Positions 1 to 10,967 of a DNA stretch of 64,000 nt are shown one piece after another; position 1 is the stretch's first letter; each line of letters opens with the position of its first letter. The notes beneath the pieces are model-generated. The model was not told the origin of the DNA. It worked only from the letters and a program-made list of their open reading frames with translations, and did not search any database. Source of the stretch: Ascarosepion bandense (Eukaryota > Mollusca > Cephalopoda > Sepiida > Sepiidae); assembly GCA_037127315.1 (NCBI GenBank), contig JBBBDQ010000310.1, positions 5,283,001 through 5,347,000 of the forward strand. Direction: 5' to 3'. The translations under genes were made by a program, and so were the position numbers.

Positions 1-1130
1 TTCTGAGAAATAATTCCTGAAAAATTGTTAATCAGTATTTGATTAACAAAAGAAATAAGCATTGATTTTAATAAAATCAAGCAAAATTCTTGTTTGTTAA
101 TCAAATATTGATTATTAAAGACATGCTTTGCTGGCTTACCTTAATCTTTTAGAATTTAAATTACCTGCTTTTTTTTATTACTACACACATTAAATAGATA
201 CATTTTTTTTACACCTGAAATTTTTGTCTTTTTAAACAGTGCAATTGACTTTTACCAGCCTGAACAATCAAAAGTTTTAATAAAGAAAATGTGCCTCATA
301 GCAGTAATTGAACCTGCATTTCACTTACATTGGAAAGACCCCATTTAAGCTGTGTTTTAGACTGTCCTACCATCAGAAAGGTACTATTTCTTTATTAAAA
401 CTTTCAACTTCCAGTTAATTATCCTTCAATTAATTACAGTTCAATTGCCTATGTTAGTCACACTGTTTAAAAAGAAAAGTGATGTCTACTCAAATATAAC
501 TGAACCCATAGGAGAGAAAGTCTGATGTGATCAATGCCCAAAACTTTCTATTACTCCAGAAGAGACATCACTGATGAAGCATTTTGGTATCTGTGTAGAG
601 AATGAACAGAAATAATGTCAGATTAAGAAACCCATTAATTCCATAGATATTTTCAGGTGTACTAATTTTTTAGCAATCATTATTGATGTTTGTTCTTAAG
701 ATGTTAGTGATCATTATTTATATCAATTTTGTTTTTTGTCTCTTCATAGAAATTCATTTATTCTAGAAAAATCAAAGTATACATTAATCTAAATAAATAT
801 AGGGGATCAGAGTTTCTTTCAGATAAATATTGAACTTTCCTAATTAAACTTCACAAGATTTTTGTTCCAAGAAGATAGAATTTGCAAATTATAGTTTATA
901 TTAAAATTATTTTTGTTCAACTAAAATCTATTAAATATTATGAAGACATGAGACAACCTGTCAAAATTGCAGCCATTTTAGGAGCTTATCATTTAAAATC
1001 AATTTACTGTGTCTATTCTTGTCGAAAGTAGAAATTATAGAAAATTGCAAAAAGAGATTTTTAAAAATTTTACCTATGGTTTAGCAATGTTCCATCAGAA
1101 AAAGATGTGGGGAATTTAAAAAATTTTTTT
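1..1130. other. AT-rich stretch without a recognisable gene
   Basis: No open frame of interest and no repeat family I recognise. It holds a small hairpin-forming pair (271-288 and 387-404, listed separately) and an imperfect palindrome near 26-50 that is echoed in inverted form near 92-117. Base composition is like the other unassigned intergenic or intronic stretches of the window. Confidence 0.6.
271..404. repeat. Inverted repeat, 18-bp perfect arms
   Basis: Positions 271-288 (AAAGTTTTAATAAAGAAA) are the exact reverse complement of 387-404, separated by 98 bp. This is the shape of a small foldback element or MITE end, but no target duplication is evident and AT-rich arms can arise by chance. 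Confidence 0.5.
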
Positions 1131-1134
1131 TACT

Positions 1135-1333
1135 TCATCCCAAACAAAGGAATAATGCTGCTAATACACAAGGTATTCGAGAATGAGAAAAAAATATTAA
1201 GGAGAGAGAACATTAAAAAAACAAAAGAAAAAACAGGAATGAAAAAGACAGAAGATATCAGTTGATACTGCATTTAAATTTTTGAAAAATCAAAGTCAGA
1301 TGGAAAGCAAGAAATCAGAAGAGTTCCACAAAT
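1135..1333 (-). mobile_element. LINE 3' end, Jockey/CR1-like family (left half)
   Basis: Minus-strand remnant of the C-terminal coding end and 3' UTR of the LINE family whose reverse transcriptase lies at 5607-6945. The strings resembling 'tgcatttaaatttttg' and 'gagttccacaaatgag' recur at 8.8, 11.9, 26.9 and 60.8 kb in the same order. The element continues at 1536 after an inserted SINE. Decayed and non-functional. Confidence 0.65.
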
Positions 1334-1535
1334 GAGAAAGTATGAATCTGCCATTTCTCTCCCAAGCTATAAGTTAAATAACAGGACAGATTGGGCTCTA
1401 TAGCCTTTGTTGGCAGCCAGTCTACTGCAGAAATTAATGGCAACTTACTGTGGGAAGACTTTCTGCCCAGTCAGCCATGTCTCTTGAGATATAATCACCT
1501 GAGCATGCATCACATATGACACTTAACTGAGTGAA
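1334..1535 (+). mobile_element. tRNA-derived SINE, 5'-truncated, inserted in a LINE
   Basis: Matches the 3' two-thirds of the main SINE family of this window: the 'agctataagttaaatag' block, the 'ccagtctactgcagaaa' block, 'ggcaac(c)tactgtggga', and the ending 'gacacttaactgagtga'. The tRNA-like head is missing. It splits a minus-strand LINE end. The exact 5' junction is ambiguous because LINE and SINE share 'gaaagtatga' there. Confidence 0.8.
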
Positions 1536-1745
1536 GCAAAGAAACTGTTAGTATAGAACTTACAGTTAAATCTAACTATTTCAACTTCAAAATAATGACA
1601 TTTTACCACCAATTGGTAGTAACACTTAAATCCATAAAGTCTTAGCATCAAATAGAAAAGCTTATCAGAATAATTTCTATGAAAATATTTATAGAAAAGG
1701 CACAAGGAAGCAATGCTATGATGAGGGGAAAGTGACTGAGTGAAT
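1536..1745 (-). pseudogene. LINE reverse transcriptase C-terminus, broken (right half)
   Basis: On the minus strand this encodes a run containing ASLCLFYKYFHRNYSDKLF, matching the FLCLFYKYFHGFCSDEL block downstream of the RT domain in the copy at 6.4-6.6 kb. The remaining frame is out of register and lacks catalytic residues. It continues the fragment left of the SINE at 1334-1535. Confidence 0.7.
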
Positions 1746-1860
1746 GTTAAATAGAATATCAAGAATACATATAAAATGAGAGTTTGAAGGTGAAACAGAA
1801 ATTTGTGTTTGTGCATAAAAGGAAATGATTTATATAATTCATATTCAAGAATACCCATCT

Positions 1861-2290
1861 ACTAGGGCGGTTAGCTAATCCCCACTTGTGTTTGTTCAAC
1901 ACCCACAGAACCCACCTGTGGTTTATACTGCTACTGTGCTGAATAGACCTTAGTTACAATTTCTAGGAGAGAAGGCGTTATCTAGCATGAACAGCAGTTT
2001 GAGGAAGACCAGTACATTCAAACCCTCAGTCATGATGACTTGTGACTGAGCTAACATAACCATCAACAGCTCCCCAAAGGAAGCTGTCTACCCAATTTCA
2101 TTCACAAAGCTTGGGTCTGCCTGTGGTATGGTTTTCTGGCACTTTCCAAAGGTGCTGCATGCTCAGATCACCACCTTCAGACCAATAACATTAAGAAGTC
2201 ACCTTTCTAAAAAATCAGCCAAGGTGCAATTCGAACCCAGGTTTCATGGTCAGAAAGCATACATTCTAACCACTCTGCCCATGATGTTTT
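1861..2290 (-). mobile_element. tRNA-derived SINE of a second family
   Basis: Read on the minus strand, the right end (about 2288 down to 2210) begins GGGCAGAGTGGTTAGAATG, an RNA polymerase III A-box-like sequence. About 40 bp later comes GGGTTCGAATTGC, a B-box. This is the tRNA-like head expected of a SINE. The body to about 1861 is unassigned. No second copy of the body was seen in the window, so the left boundary is a guess. Confidence 0.5.
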
Positions 2291-2819
2291 ATATAAAAAC
2301 AGCTAAAATAGTTGAATAAATTTTACTAATTTTTCTTCTGCTTATTCTTATTATTTACTCCAGAAATTCGAAAAATCATAGCTTCATATTTTAGAATGTG
2401 AACAGTATGATGAGCATTAGAATATAGCAAAATTCTGTTTTACATATTTGGGTAATATTTTCAATAACTTTTGTTTCCAATGAACAGCAAAAATGAACAC
2501 AGTTTGTGGCATTTATATCAATCAAAAAATATGATATATATGTCAATTTGTTTTACTTAAGCCTAATATTTGGGTTACAGGCTAAATGATTATAACTGGA
2601 ACAAAAACGAAAAAAAGGTTTACAAAGTGGATAAAGTTTTTATGAACAAGAGACAGCAAACCATATGCAAGATTTGAATTAAGTACCAAGGAAAGAATTC
2701 AATTTTATATCTATGTTGTAGATAGACAACAGCCTGTCTATCATGTCCAGTTTTTTTTTCTTATTTCTCAATGACAACAAAGTAAAGTCTATAAGATTTG
2801 TATATAATGTACAATATAT

Positions 2820-3075
2820 TTTCAATGATATCAGTCTATATTCCTGAGATGAAGTATTGTAACTATTTACATAATTTGGACTGTTGTTTATTGTAATATT
2901 CATGATGTTTAAATTGTTGCATGCTCCAACCTTCTTCAGGTGATAATAGATAATGGGTCCAGCTCAAATATCACCTGAAGAAGGTTGGAGTGTACAACGG
3001 CTGAAACATTGTGAATATGTTAATAAAGATGAGGGTAACACTTTGAATAATGTAAATAGGGTAAATATTTCCATA
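2820..3075. mobile_element. Foldback element, about 85-bp inverted arms
   Basis: Around the centre near 2950 the sequence folds: 'accttcttcaggtga' at about 2929-2943 is answered by 'tcacctgaagaaggt' at about 2972-2986. Similarity continues outward for roughly 80 bp to the motifs 'aataaagatgag' and 'aataatgtaaata'. The same arm sequence appears at 8.3, 21.4, 23.0, 23.2-23.5, 56.7-57.0 and 61.3 kb, so this is a dispersed family. Confidence 0.7.
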
Positions 3076-3503
3076 AGAATTTGGAATTTTAATTGATATA
3101 GTCTTAAAGTTTCACTGATTTTTAATCAATACTTGATCTTTTCTAAAAGTGTGGAATATATTGAGTAAAATTGAACTGTTTCTTTAAAGAAAGACCAGTT
3201 CCTTTAACTTGTTTTTGATTTCAAAAATAAGAAATATCCTAAGTGTTTTTATATAAATCATAAATGGGAGTTTTCTTTTATACACACAAATTTCAGTTTA
3301 TCACTCAATTTATCCATTTATACATGTACTTTATATCAAATTTTACTTTCTTCAAACCCTTTTCTGAACAATATTACTAAATTATAATCAATCAAATAAA
3401 TTTTTAAAAACCCAGAGTAAAAATCGAAGTCTGCACAGGATGCATTGTATATGTTAATTTTTTATGTTTTACCAAAAGAAATACTAAGCATGAGAACACA
3501 GTA

Positions 3504-3760
3504 TACAGTCGATGAGCACCCATTTCCTGTGGAGCCTCTACAGTCGATGAGCACCCATTTCCTGTGGAGCCTCTACAGTCGATGAGCACCCATTTCCTGT
3601 GGAGCCTCTACAGTCGATGAGCACCCATTTCCTGTGGAGCCTCTACAGTCGATGAGCACCCATTTCCTGTGGAGCCTCTACAGTCGATGAGCACCCATTT
3701 CCTGTGAAGCCTCTACAGTCGATGAGCACCCATTTCCTGTGGAGCCTCTACAGTCGATGA
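3504..3760. repeat. 35-bp minisatellite, 7 full units plus 12 bp
   Basis: Units start at 3504, 3539, 3574, 3609, 3644, 3679, 3714 and 3749. The unit starts tacagtcgatgagcacccat and ends ttcctgtggagcctc. Units are nearly identical (one g-to-a change near 3706), indicating recent expansion or homogenisation. The apparent minus-strand peptide repeat across it is not a gene. Confidence 0.97.
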
Positions 3761-3954
3761 CATGGGGGAATAAAATAAAAACAGAAAATAAAAAGACAAA
3801 AAAAAAAAAGAATAATCTCCCAGTCTGAGAAATATCTAGTGTGTCTCTTTTTCATTCAATTATTTCAGCATATGTGAGCAACGAAAGTAATTTCACACAA
3901 ATTAGGTGTTTAAGTGAAAGAAATGAAGCCAAATCCCAGCAATAACCATTACAT

Positions 3955-4055
3955 CCATAGGCACCCATTTCCTGTAAAGCCTACAGTTGACGGGCACCCA
4001 TTTTCTGTAGAGTCTACCATCTACTACCATCTATTTCCTGTGGAGTGAACAGTTG
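3955..4055. repeat. Diverged units of the 35-bp minisatellite
   Basis: Contains 'ggcacccatttcctgtaaag', 'gggcacccattttctgtag' and 'tctatttcctgtggag', degenerate copies of the array at 3504-3760 separated from it by about 200 bp of A-rich DNA. Probably the older edge of the same array. Confidence 0.75.
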
Positions 4056-4238
4056 ACTTATAATAAACTCATCTGTTAATCTACTTTTGGGACAAACTGA
4101 AAACAGGCAAATGAATTAGGTTTGGTAAAAAGCAGAAAAGAAAACAATTTATCTTTATTATCAGGAAAAAGATATTCAAATATCCTTGGCGATATTTTCT
4201 TTTGATGAGAGTTTTGTTATCAGTAATGTTTACTTTGT

Positions 4239-4304
4239 TTATTTCTTCTTTCTGTCATAGTAATTGGTTAAGAACTCTTTCCCTGATTGGCAGAAATGAT
4301 GCAG
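4239..4304 (-). other. Candidate minus-strand terminal exon
   Basis: On the minus strand a pyrimidine tract ending in CCATCACCAG precedes 4304. The following 66 nt can be read as 21 codons plus TAA (beginning LHHFCQSGKEF, ending DRKKK), or in another frame as a shorter run ending at TGA. The plus strand also has an acceptor-like tract ending at 4260, so orientation is uncertain. No homology is recognised. Chance is a serious alternative in AT-rich DNA. Confidence 0.15.
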
Positions 4305-5417
4305 CTGGTGATGGAAAAAAGAAAAAAACAATTATGTTATCTTTGTTTAGTACTTCATGTATAGAACAAAGAAAATAATTTCTTTAATATTATATTTTAG
4401 ATTTATCTTTAAAGATTTGAAAATACAAATCTTGCTCTCATGAGAGTGTGATGTATCTCAGCTTTACCTGCTGATATGAGGACTTCAATTTTGCAGCTCT
4501 TACAAAGTCATTGTTTCAGTAAAATAAGACATTTTGTATCAGCTTCTTTTAGAAAAAATAACAATATAATATTAAAGATGAAGTCCATTTCAACTCTAAA
4601 TGTGTGCAGCATTATGCAAGAGAAGACATTGCACACAATGCAAACCAGATCATCAACAAAATTAGGTGCACCAAAGTGTTAACCAGGGGTCTTGTACTAA
4701 CCACTGGTATACAGGTGAGACAAAGATTTATGAAACAACCATTCCAAGTGAAGATGGAGCAGTCTCTCACACATTACAGATGAGAATGCATGGTTCACAT
4801 TTCAGATCAGGAGATGCATGTTGGTGGAGCTGCAAACACACCATAGACTGAGAGGAATCAAAAAATAAGTATGAATGAAATATAATGTTTATTAATGAAA
4901 GATTCAAGACTCATGATATTTAATTGGCATACACACTTTACAGGCATGTGCATATTTTTGGAGTTGATGTATATGACATTTCTAACAGGATCACATTTCT
5001 CAGGATCACTCTCAAATTTGAAACCATAACATTTTATTTTTTTTATTAATATACTTTACAATAAGTAGATATATCTATATAATTGTCTCATACAGTGATC
5101 AATAAGTCTAAAGCCTTAGATGTAATTATTAGGTTAATTGGGATCTGAAATTTTCATTTTATACAATTTTCAATCTATACAATTGAGTGAGTTGTTAAAG
5201 AATGTGTAAAAAATAAATATTTGTTGTGCAAAATGACTATTTAATCATTACCTTGCAAACCTTTAAATATACCTATGTGATTTTCATTTATTTGTTTGAA
5301 GATTATTTTTCTTGGATACTTGTATTCGAGTAAATACACTGTTTTCATAATTAAACAGTATATTTATATATATCTACTGGCTGGAATATTTCAGAAATTT
5401 GATTTTTCAAACTTCAA

Positions 5418-5505
5418 ATTCCTTCATGGTCAAGTGGTTAAGACGTGACAGCTTGATTGACAGCTTCCCCTAGGTCTATGGGTCACAGGTTGAAATCAGA
5501 GGCCA
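5418..5505 (+). repeat. tRNA-like sequence, degenerate
   Basis: 'tcatggtcaagtggttaaga' resembles a tRNA A-box region, and 'gggtcacaggttgaaatc' about 50 bp later resembles a B-box. The spacing allows a long variable arm (Ser/Leu type). It lies just before (TA)n and a LINE, so a SINE head or tRNA pseudogene is more likely than a working tRNA; no clean acceptor stem was found. Confidence 0.4.
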
Positions 5506-5566
5506 CATTTTCCTAACAAGATTTCTCAAACAAAAATTTAGGCTGGTAAACACACACAGATACATA

Positions 5567-5568
5567 TT

Positions 5569-5602
<34 letters not shown>

Positions 5603-5606
5603 TATA
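5567..5606. repeat. (TA)n microsatellite
   Basis: Nearly uninterrupted TA dinucleotides immediately upstream of the truncated 5' end of the LINE at 5607. Confidence 0.95.
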
Positions 5607-6937
5607 GATATTCTTCTCTGACAAGCAATATGGCTTCCGCTTTGCCAGGTCCATTGCCGATATGCTAACAACCTTTACAGAGTACATGCTCCAGACACTC
5701 GATGAGTCAGGCGAGGCTTGTGCAGTTGCTCTGGACATCTCCAAGGCTTTTGACAGGGTTTGGCACTCTGGCCTCCTTTGCAAGCTACAGGGTTACGGCA
5801 TTACCAGACGCCTGCTTGACCTAATCCAGTCTTTTTTAGACAACCGCAAAATGAAGGTCTTTTTGAATGGGCATACCTCTTCATCCTACAGCACGAATGC
5901 CGGTGTCCCCCAGGGCTCTATCTTGGGCCCGACGCTCTTCCTTATTTTCATCAATGACCTCCCAGATGAGATCAAGTCCCAAGTAGGCATCTACACAGAT
6001 GATACGACAATATACTCCCGTACTAGTAAGAAACCTGGCATGGCGGACTTCAATACGTCCAAGACCAAGCTGTTGTCTGTCAACCATCACAGGCAACCTC
6101 TCCTGCCTCCCATAAGCATGGACCAAGCGATTCTCCCTGAGTGCAATACACTGCGCCTCCTCGGCCTTACCCTCTATTCTGATCTCAAATGGAACTGCTA
6201 CATCGAATCCATAGCTAAATCCACTGCTAAGAAGGTTGGGTCACTGTGTCGATCCAGGATGTTCTTTCCACCTGAATTCATCCTGCATATATACAAGTCT
6301 ACCATTTGACCCTGCATGAAGTACTGCTGCCATTTATGGTCAGGCACCCCTGCCACTCACCGCAGTTTTTATCGACAGGCTCCAAAGGAGAGTTAGTAAT
6401 GTGATAGGTGCTGACTTGGCGGCTCGACTACAGCCACTTCCCCACTGACGAGATGTGGCCTTCCTTTGTCTGTTCTATAAGTACTTTCATGGCTTCTGCT
6501 CAGATGAACTTAAGTCACTGGTGCCTCCTCAACAGGTGTTTACTCGTGCAACCAGAATGGCAACTGGGTCCCACCCATTCACAGTCAGGTTAGCCAAATG
6601 CAGACGACAATTCTACTCCTGCAGCTTCTTCTCTTACACTTCCCGCCTGTAGAACTTGCTCCCATATTCTTGCTGTCCCGATGGCTACAACCTCCAGAAA
6701 TTTAAATGCAATGTCAATACTCATCTACTAATCACTTGACTCTAGCCCTTCCCCCACCCCATATATCCTTCCCTTTCTCTCCCCCCTTGCAACTGTCATC
6801 ACACCTGCATTTTCATCTTTCTATTGCTTCTTACTAATTGGTTTGTAATCCTCTTCTCCCTCCTCTAATTAATTTTCTTTCAGTTATGTAGCCCGCCGCA
6901 CATCAGTGGCTTTTACGCCTTGCCCGGGGTGAAATGA

Positions 6938-6945
<8 letters not shown>
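5607..6945 (+). pseudogene. Jockey/CR1-like LINE, 5'-truncated reverse transcriptase and 3' UTR
   Basis: This is the best-preserved retroelement in the window. Translation begins inside the RT palm (SDKQYGFRFARSIAD), then VALDISKAFDRVWHSGLL (first catalytic Asp block), then GVPQGSILGPTLFLIFINDL, then GIYTDDTTIYS, where the usual YADD box reads YTDD. About 27 codons normally following the box are missing relative to the copy at 27.6 kb. A TGA at 6307 and later frameshifts break the thumb and C-terminal region (VAFLCLFYKYFHGFCSDEL at about 6452-6510). The 3' UTR ends 'ggggtgaaatgatt' followed by A-rich (TA)n. The element copies RNA into DNA at a nicked target when intact; this copy cannot. Assignment to the Jockey/CR1 group is from the motifs; the exact clade is uncertain. 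Confidence 0.88.
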
Positions 6946-6972
<27 letters not shown>

Positions 6973-6976
6973 TATA
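6946..6976. repeat. A-tract grading into (TA)n at LINE 3' end
   Basis: Follows the LINE 3' UTR directly, as expected if the microsatellite grew from the retrotransposon tail. Confidence 0.9.
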
Positions 6977-8280
6977 CTTATGTCCTAAAAGAACATGTCA
7001 TTTAAAAAAAGGATAAAGTTACAATCAGTCTAGGAGAAGAAAAGATCTGCAACAGGAAAACACTCCACTATCTTTCCCAAGAATGCATGACAATTCATAG
7101 ATAATAAAGAAAGGGAATTTTTAGAGTCATGATTGTGTATGTCCTGAAAGAAAGTGACATAAAAACTTCAAAATGTTATGGAGTCTTCCTTCAAAGAATA
7201 AGTGCAAAACCTGATCAAACTTCCAACAATGCAATGGTAACACATGTTCACCTGATTTTTTTCTATTAGGAAGTTGTTTTCTTCTTTACAATATGAACCA
7301 GATGTTAACAACTACAAACAATTGACAAAAACATTCTTTTTCTAACACTTATTTTCCTTAGTTTTTTTTCTTACTCTGTTTCTTAATCATTCTTTTGAAT
7401 TTTTGTTTCCATTTTGGTTAACTTATTCATGCAGTGTGTGTGTGTTTTGTTTGCAAACAAAATGAACTGCTTATGAACCACAAATAGACATCAATGGTGA
7501 AGAATATTGACAGAATGCTATGGTGGCACTTGCTTTTGTGTCACAAGAAAATAGAAAATGGTCAGAGATAAATGTAATAAATGAAACGAGAAATGAATGG
7601 CTTGTATTCCATTTAGTAAAAGCCAGCTTTTTTTAAAGACTACATTCAGTGATAATGGCAAACATTAAAAGAAGAAAAAATAACATTTGAACTATTCTTC
7701 AGTTAATCTGTATACAAAATCTAGATAGGTATAAATCATTTTATTCCTTTTTTCTCCTATGAACAAACCAAAACCTGTATATCAACTGTTTAATGTACTA
7801 AGATAAGTAATTTTAGAAACAGTGATTATTCATTACCAAAAGAATATTTTTAACATTTCTGACATCTTACTCTCCAACTCTATACATTGAGTGGCTCTTG
7901 GGCCTTGTTCAATCTGAACATCATTGTAAAAAAAAAATCATGATTTTTGATAATTACAGAATATAAACTGTCATCAGGGACAATGAAAATCAAAACTGCA
8001 TTTCTTTTAATTTTTGAGGCTTGGTAAACAATCTTAGAATATGCCAGAAGAATAAAAGAAATCAAATTTGCAGGAGGTATTGAGGAATTTGAGAACAGTT
8101 TGATACTGTGAGTGTTGCCAATTGAATGCTCTGTTTAGCTGATACTAGGAGGTTCTTAAAGTTATCTGGAGAAAATGCTCACCTTTGCTGTAATAATAAC
8201 TTCCATTACTGATGTGAGAACCAATCACCTGATTCAACTGGTTTGCATGTCCAAATTTCTAGGATGAGAAGTTACTATGT
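6977..8280. other. AT-rich stretch, no gene seen
   Basis: No coding signal. At about 7890-7925 there is a short block 'gagtggctcttgggccttgt' that recurs at 28430-28460 and, degenerate, near 44895, suggesting a dispersed repeat end. Nothing else was recognised. Confidence 0.6.
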
Positions 8281-8284
8281 ACAT

Positions 8285-8555
8285 TATTTATATTCAGATC
8301 TGTGGATTCTTTGGATTTAGATTCCTCATCTTTATTGTTATCACAATGTTTCAACTGTTGTCCATCGATTTGGGTAACGTACAGGAAATTCTGAACTGAA
8401 CCCTTGAACTGTTTTTGTTCCACTGCCAGTGTCTAGGGATATAATCAAATTCTTATTTTCAGTACTGTTCAGTTATTGCTAAGACTCCACTGAGTTCAAG
8501 AACATACTGTCAAGCTCAGTGATTGAACTCACAAATAGTATGTCAACAAATCTTA
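8285..8555. mobile_element. Foldback/tRNA-like composite repeat, degenerate
   Basis: 'cctcatctttattgttatc' and 'acaatgtttcaactgttg' match the left arm of the foldback family. The 3' part holds 'ctcagtgattgaactcacaa', the complement of the tRNA-like B-box segment seen in copies at 14.4, 21.5 and 23.4 kb. No right arm is visible. Confidence 0.55.
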
Positions 8556-8679
8556 GCTATCTCTGTAAGTGCACACCTATGTGTCCACTGCAATCAATCT
8601 CAACAGAAAAATGTTTAGCCTGCCACCCTCCATCATTGCATTCCTCCAACAGTTTTTTGTACTGTCATTCTTTCCAGGT

Positions 8680-8940
8680 TTCTTTTTGTTTTTAATTTTT
8701 ACCCAAAGCAAGGCGGTAAAGCCAATCAGACATAAGTGGGGTGAAAGAATTAGGAACAGAAATATTACTAATTAGCAAGGAGAAAAAACAGGACACTATA
8801 TAGCAATTGACATTGCATTCAGATTTTTGGAGATCAAAGCATGGGAATGGCACAATCGAGAAGTATGAGAAAAGAAACTGTTAGCATAGAATTTAGGGCT
8901 ACATCTAGCCAGTTTAACTGTAAATTGAATAGTTGACATT
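8680..8940 (-). mobile_element. LINE 3' end (Jockey/CR1-like family)
   Basis: Starts on the left with a T-rich tail and 'tttacccaaagcaaggcgg', the complement of the 3' UTR end seen at 6.9 kb. It continues through 'gacattgcattcagattttt' and 'gagaagtatgagaaaagaaa' toward the coding C-terminus. Truncated at about 8940; no reverse transcriptase motifs remain. Confidence 0.75.
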
Positions 8941-9501
8941 TGTATTATTAAAATTATTAATATTGATTTGGCCTGACATATGTTTGAGAGAATTGTCTAT
9001 TTCTTATTAGTTGCAGAATAGGGGTTGGTGAATGACAGGATATTAAATACTAGGCAGGTAGACTGGCTTTCACTACTTGACTGAATACAATTTTCTTATC
9101 TTTCTCCACCCTCAATTTAGATATATACTGTACAAAGGTAAGCTTAGTAAATATTTATATTAATTGATGAAAGAAAGTTAGAAAGAAGGATAAAAAAAAT
9201 AAATGAATAAAATATAGCTTTTGCACTAATGTCTTTGAGAAAGGCAAGAATCCCTCTCTTTTTCATCTACATATGGGCTAATTACCAGAGTAGATGGGGC
9301 TCTGTTACCTTTGGTGGCAACTAGTCAAAGAAAAATTGAATTCAAAAGTGTGAAGAAAACACCTCCACTATCTTTTTCAATAATACATGATAATTTGTAG
9401 ATAAAGAAAAGGAAACTCTAAAATGTCATGATCATCTATATCTTGAAGAGACTTGGAAATAAAAAAAACAAACAGATTATGATGCTGGTTAAAAAAAAAA
9501 C

Positions 9502-9815
9502 GTCAGTCAGTCAGTAAGTTAAGTGCCATATGTGATACACGCTTTGGGTGATCATGTCTTGAAAGAAACATGACTGACTGGGTAGAAGATTATCTCGCAG
9601 TAGGTTGCCATTGCTTTCCGCGGTAGAGTGGTTGCCAGCCAAGGCTATAGAACCCAGTCTGGCCTATTATTTAACCCATAACTGGAGGAAAGAGATGGAT
9701 AATTACCTTTCTTAAGGTTATTTGCATGTAAGTTAATGCAAGGAATTCAACTGGAATTCGAACTTGGTTCTCTGATTTGTCATTCTGAGTCGATATCCAC
9801 TGCACCACAATGCAT
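9502..9815 (-). mobile_element. tRNA-derived SINE, near full length
   Basis: Right end on the minus strand reads ATGCATTGTGGTGCAGTGGA (A-box region) and, about 40 bp in, a GTTCGAATTCC B-box. The body carries the conserved blocks 'ccataactggagg', 'ggttgccattgctttccgcg' and 'gatcatgtcttgaaag'. The 3' tail is a short (ACTG)n seen as 'gtcagtcagtcag' at 9502. About 310 bp; among the most complete of some twelve copies here. Flanking A-runs obscure a target duplication. Confidence 0.92.
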
Positions 9816-9829
9816 AAAAAAATGTAGGG

Positions 9830-10030
9830 TGAAGAAATGAATGAAAAAACAACTGGAAGAATGAGGTTAGAATGATGAAAATAAGAGAAAAAGAAAAATG
9901 AAAAATCATTTGTAGAAAAAAAAAGTAAAGGAAAAATATGGATGCAAGAAAGAAGAATAAAGAAGGAAAGAAAGAATGAAAACATTTAATATATGAAAAA
10001 ATGAAAAATTTTTTAGGAAAGAAAGAAACT
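9830..10030. repeat. Purine-rich AG/A tract
   Basis: Almost purely A and G on the plus strand, with 'gaaag', 'aagaa' and 'gaaaaa' words. The long minus-strand Phe/Ser-rich frames across it are composition artefacts. Confidence 0.75.
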
Positions 10031-10967
10031 TTTGATAAGTTCATGACACTTTTGGTTATATTTTTAGTTTAAATTTCTGTATAACAAGTAAATGAATATT
10101 GCTTCTGATTGCTAATTGCAGATAGTAACGAGTTTCCTGTTTAATTCCTCAGCTATAGAACTAGTCCCTGTTTAAACTGAGAATATAAAATAATATCAAG
10201 ATGAAAGGCATGCCTTATGTATGAATAGCCAATCAATTTGTTCAATGTATGTGTGGAAAAAAAAAAAAAGAAAGAAAACATTATATCCAAATTGGTTTAT
10301 GCTTTTATGAATAAAATTATTAAAGAAAAATAGAAATTGGGTCAGATTAGCACGGGTCTCTAAAATCCACTGAACTCTATAATGTTTCTAATGAAAATAC
10401 TTTTAAAACCTCCTGGCTGATTTTAATAACACAGGCAAAATCCTTTCATCTGCAAATTCTTATACACAGTCACTATATTAAGGTCAATTTACAAGTACCA
10501 TGTAACCCAGTACTATCTGCCATATAGTCGGGTCATTGTTGGTTAAACTAATTCCTCAACCACTCTTTTTCTGGCAAAGAAGGTAGCTAGACACCTAGTA
10601 TAATTAAAAACAAAAACTATCAAAGTGTGGATGAACCATCTTGTAGAGTCAATGGTTATTTAGGGCAATGGGATAGACTGGGATCCATAGGTATATATGT
10701 AGCCAGTGAGCTAATGACAACATCATGTCATTCCTATACTGAAGTCAGTGGCCATTGTGGAAGGATTGCAACAAAGAATCAATGGCCATAACCCTGATAA
10801 ATATTCAAGTTGTTGTACTTCAGCAGTAGTTTGACCTGGAGATGGATGGACTTCACCAGGTTTACTTGCTCAAGATATACTATGCATGAATAAATACCTC
10901 TCTAGTTTCTAACCTAGATAGGTAAAAGAACTGTGCAATGACCTGACAACCATATCCAGTCATGAGA

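Noticed and set aside
3404..3589. Minus-strand repeat peptide with Gly/Cys units
   Set aside because: Coincides with the 35-bp minisatellite; 35 is not a multiple of three, so the peptide repeat shifts frame at each unit and cannot be maintained.
3504..4055. CRISPR-like array
   Set aside because: Direct repeats are contiguous with no unique spacers, the context is eukaryotic, and the unit is a minisatellite.
5418..5505. Functional tRNA gene
   Set aside because: Boxes are degenerate, no 7-bp acceptor stem could be paired by eye, and it lies in a repeat context.
9671..10044. Two overlapping minus-strand Phe/Ser-rich frames of about 100 codons
   Set aside because: They translate a purine-rich tract and a SINE; hydrophobic content comes from TTT/TTC codons of the complement.
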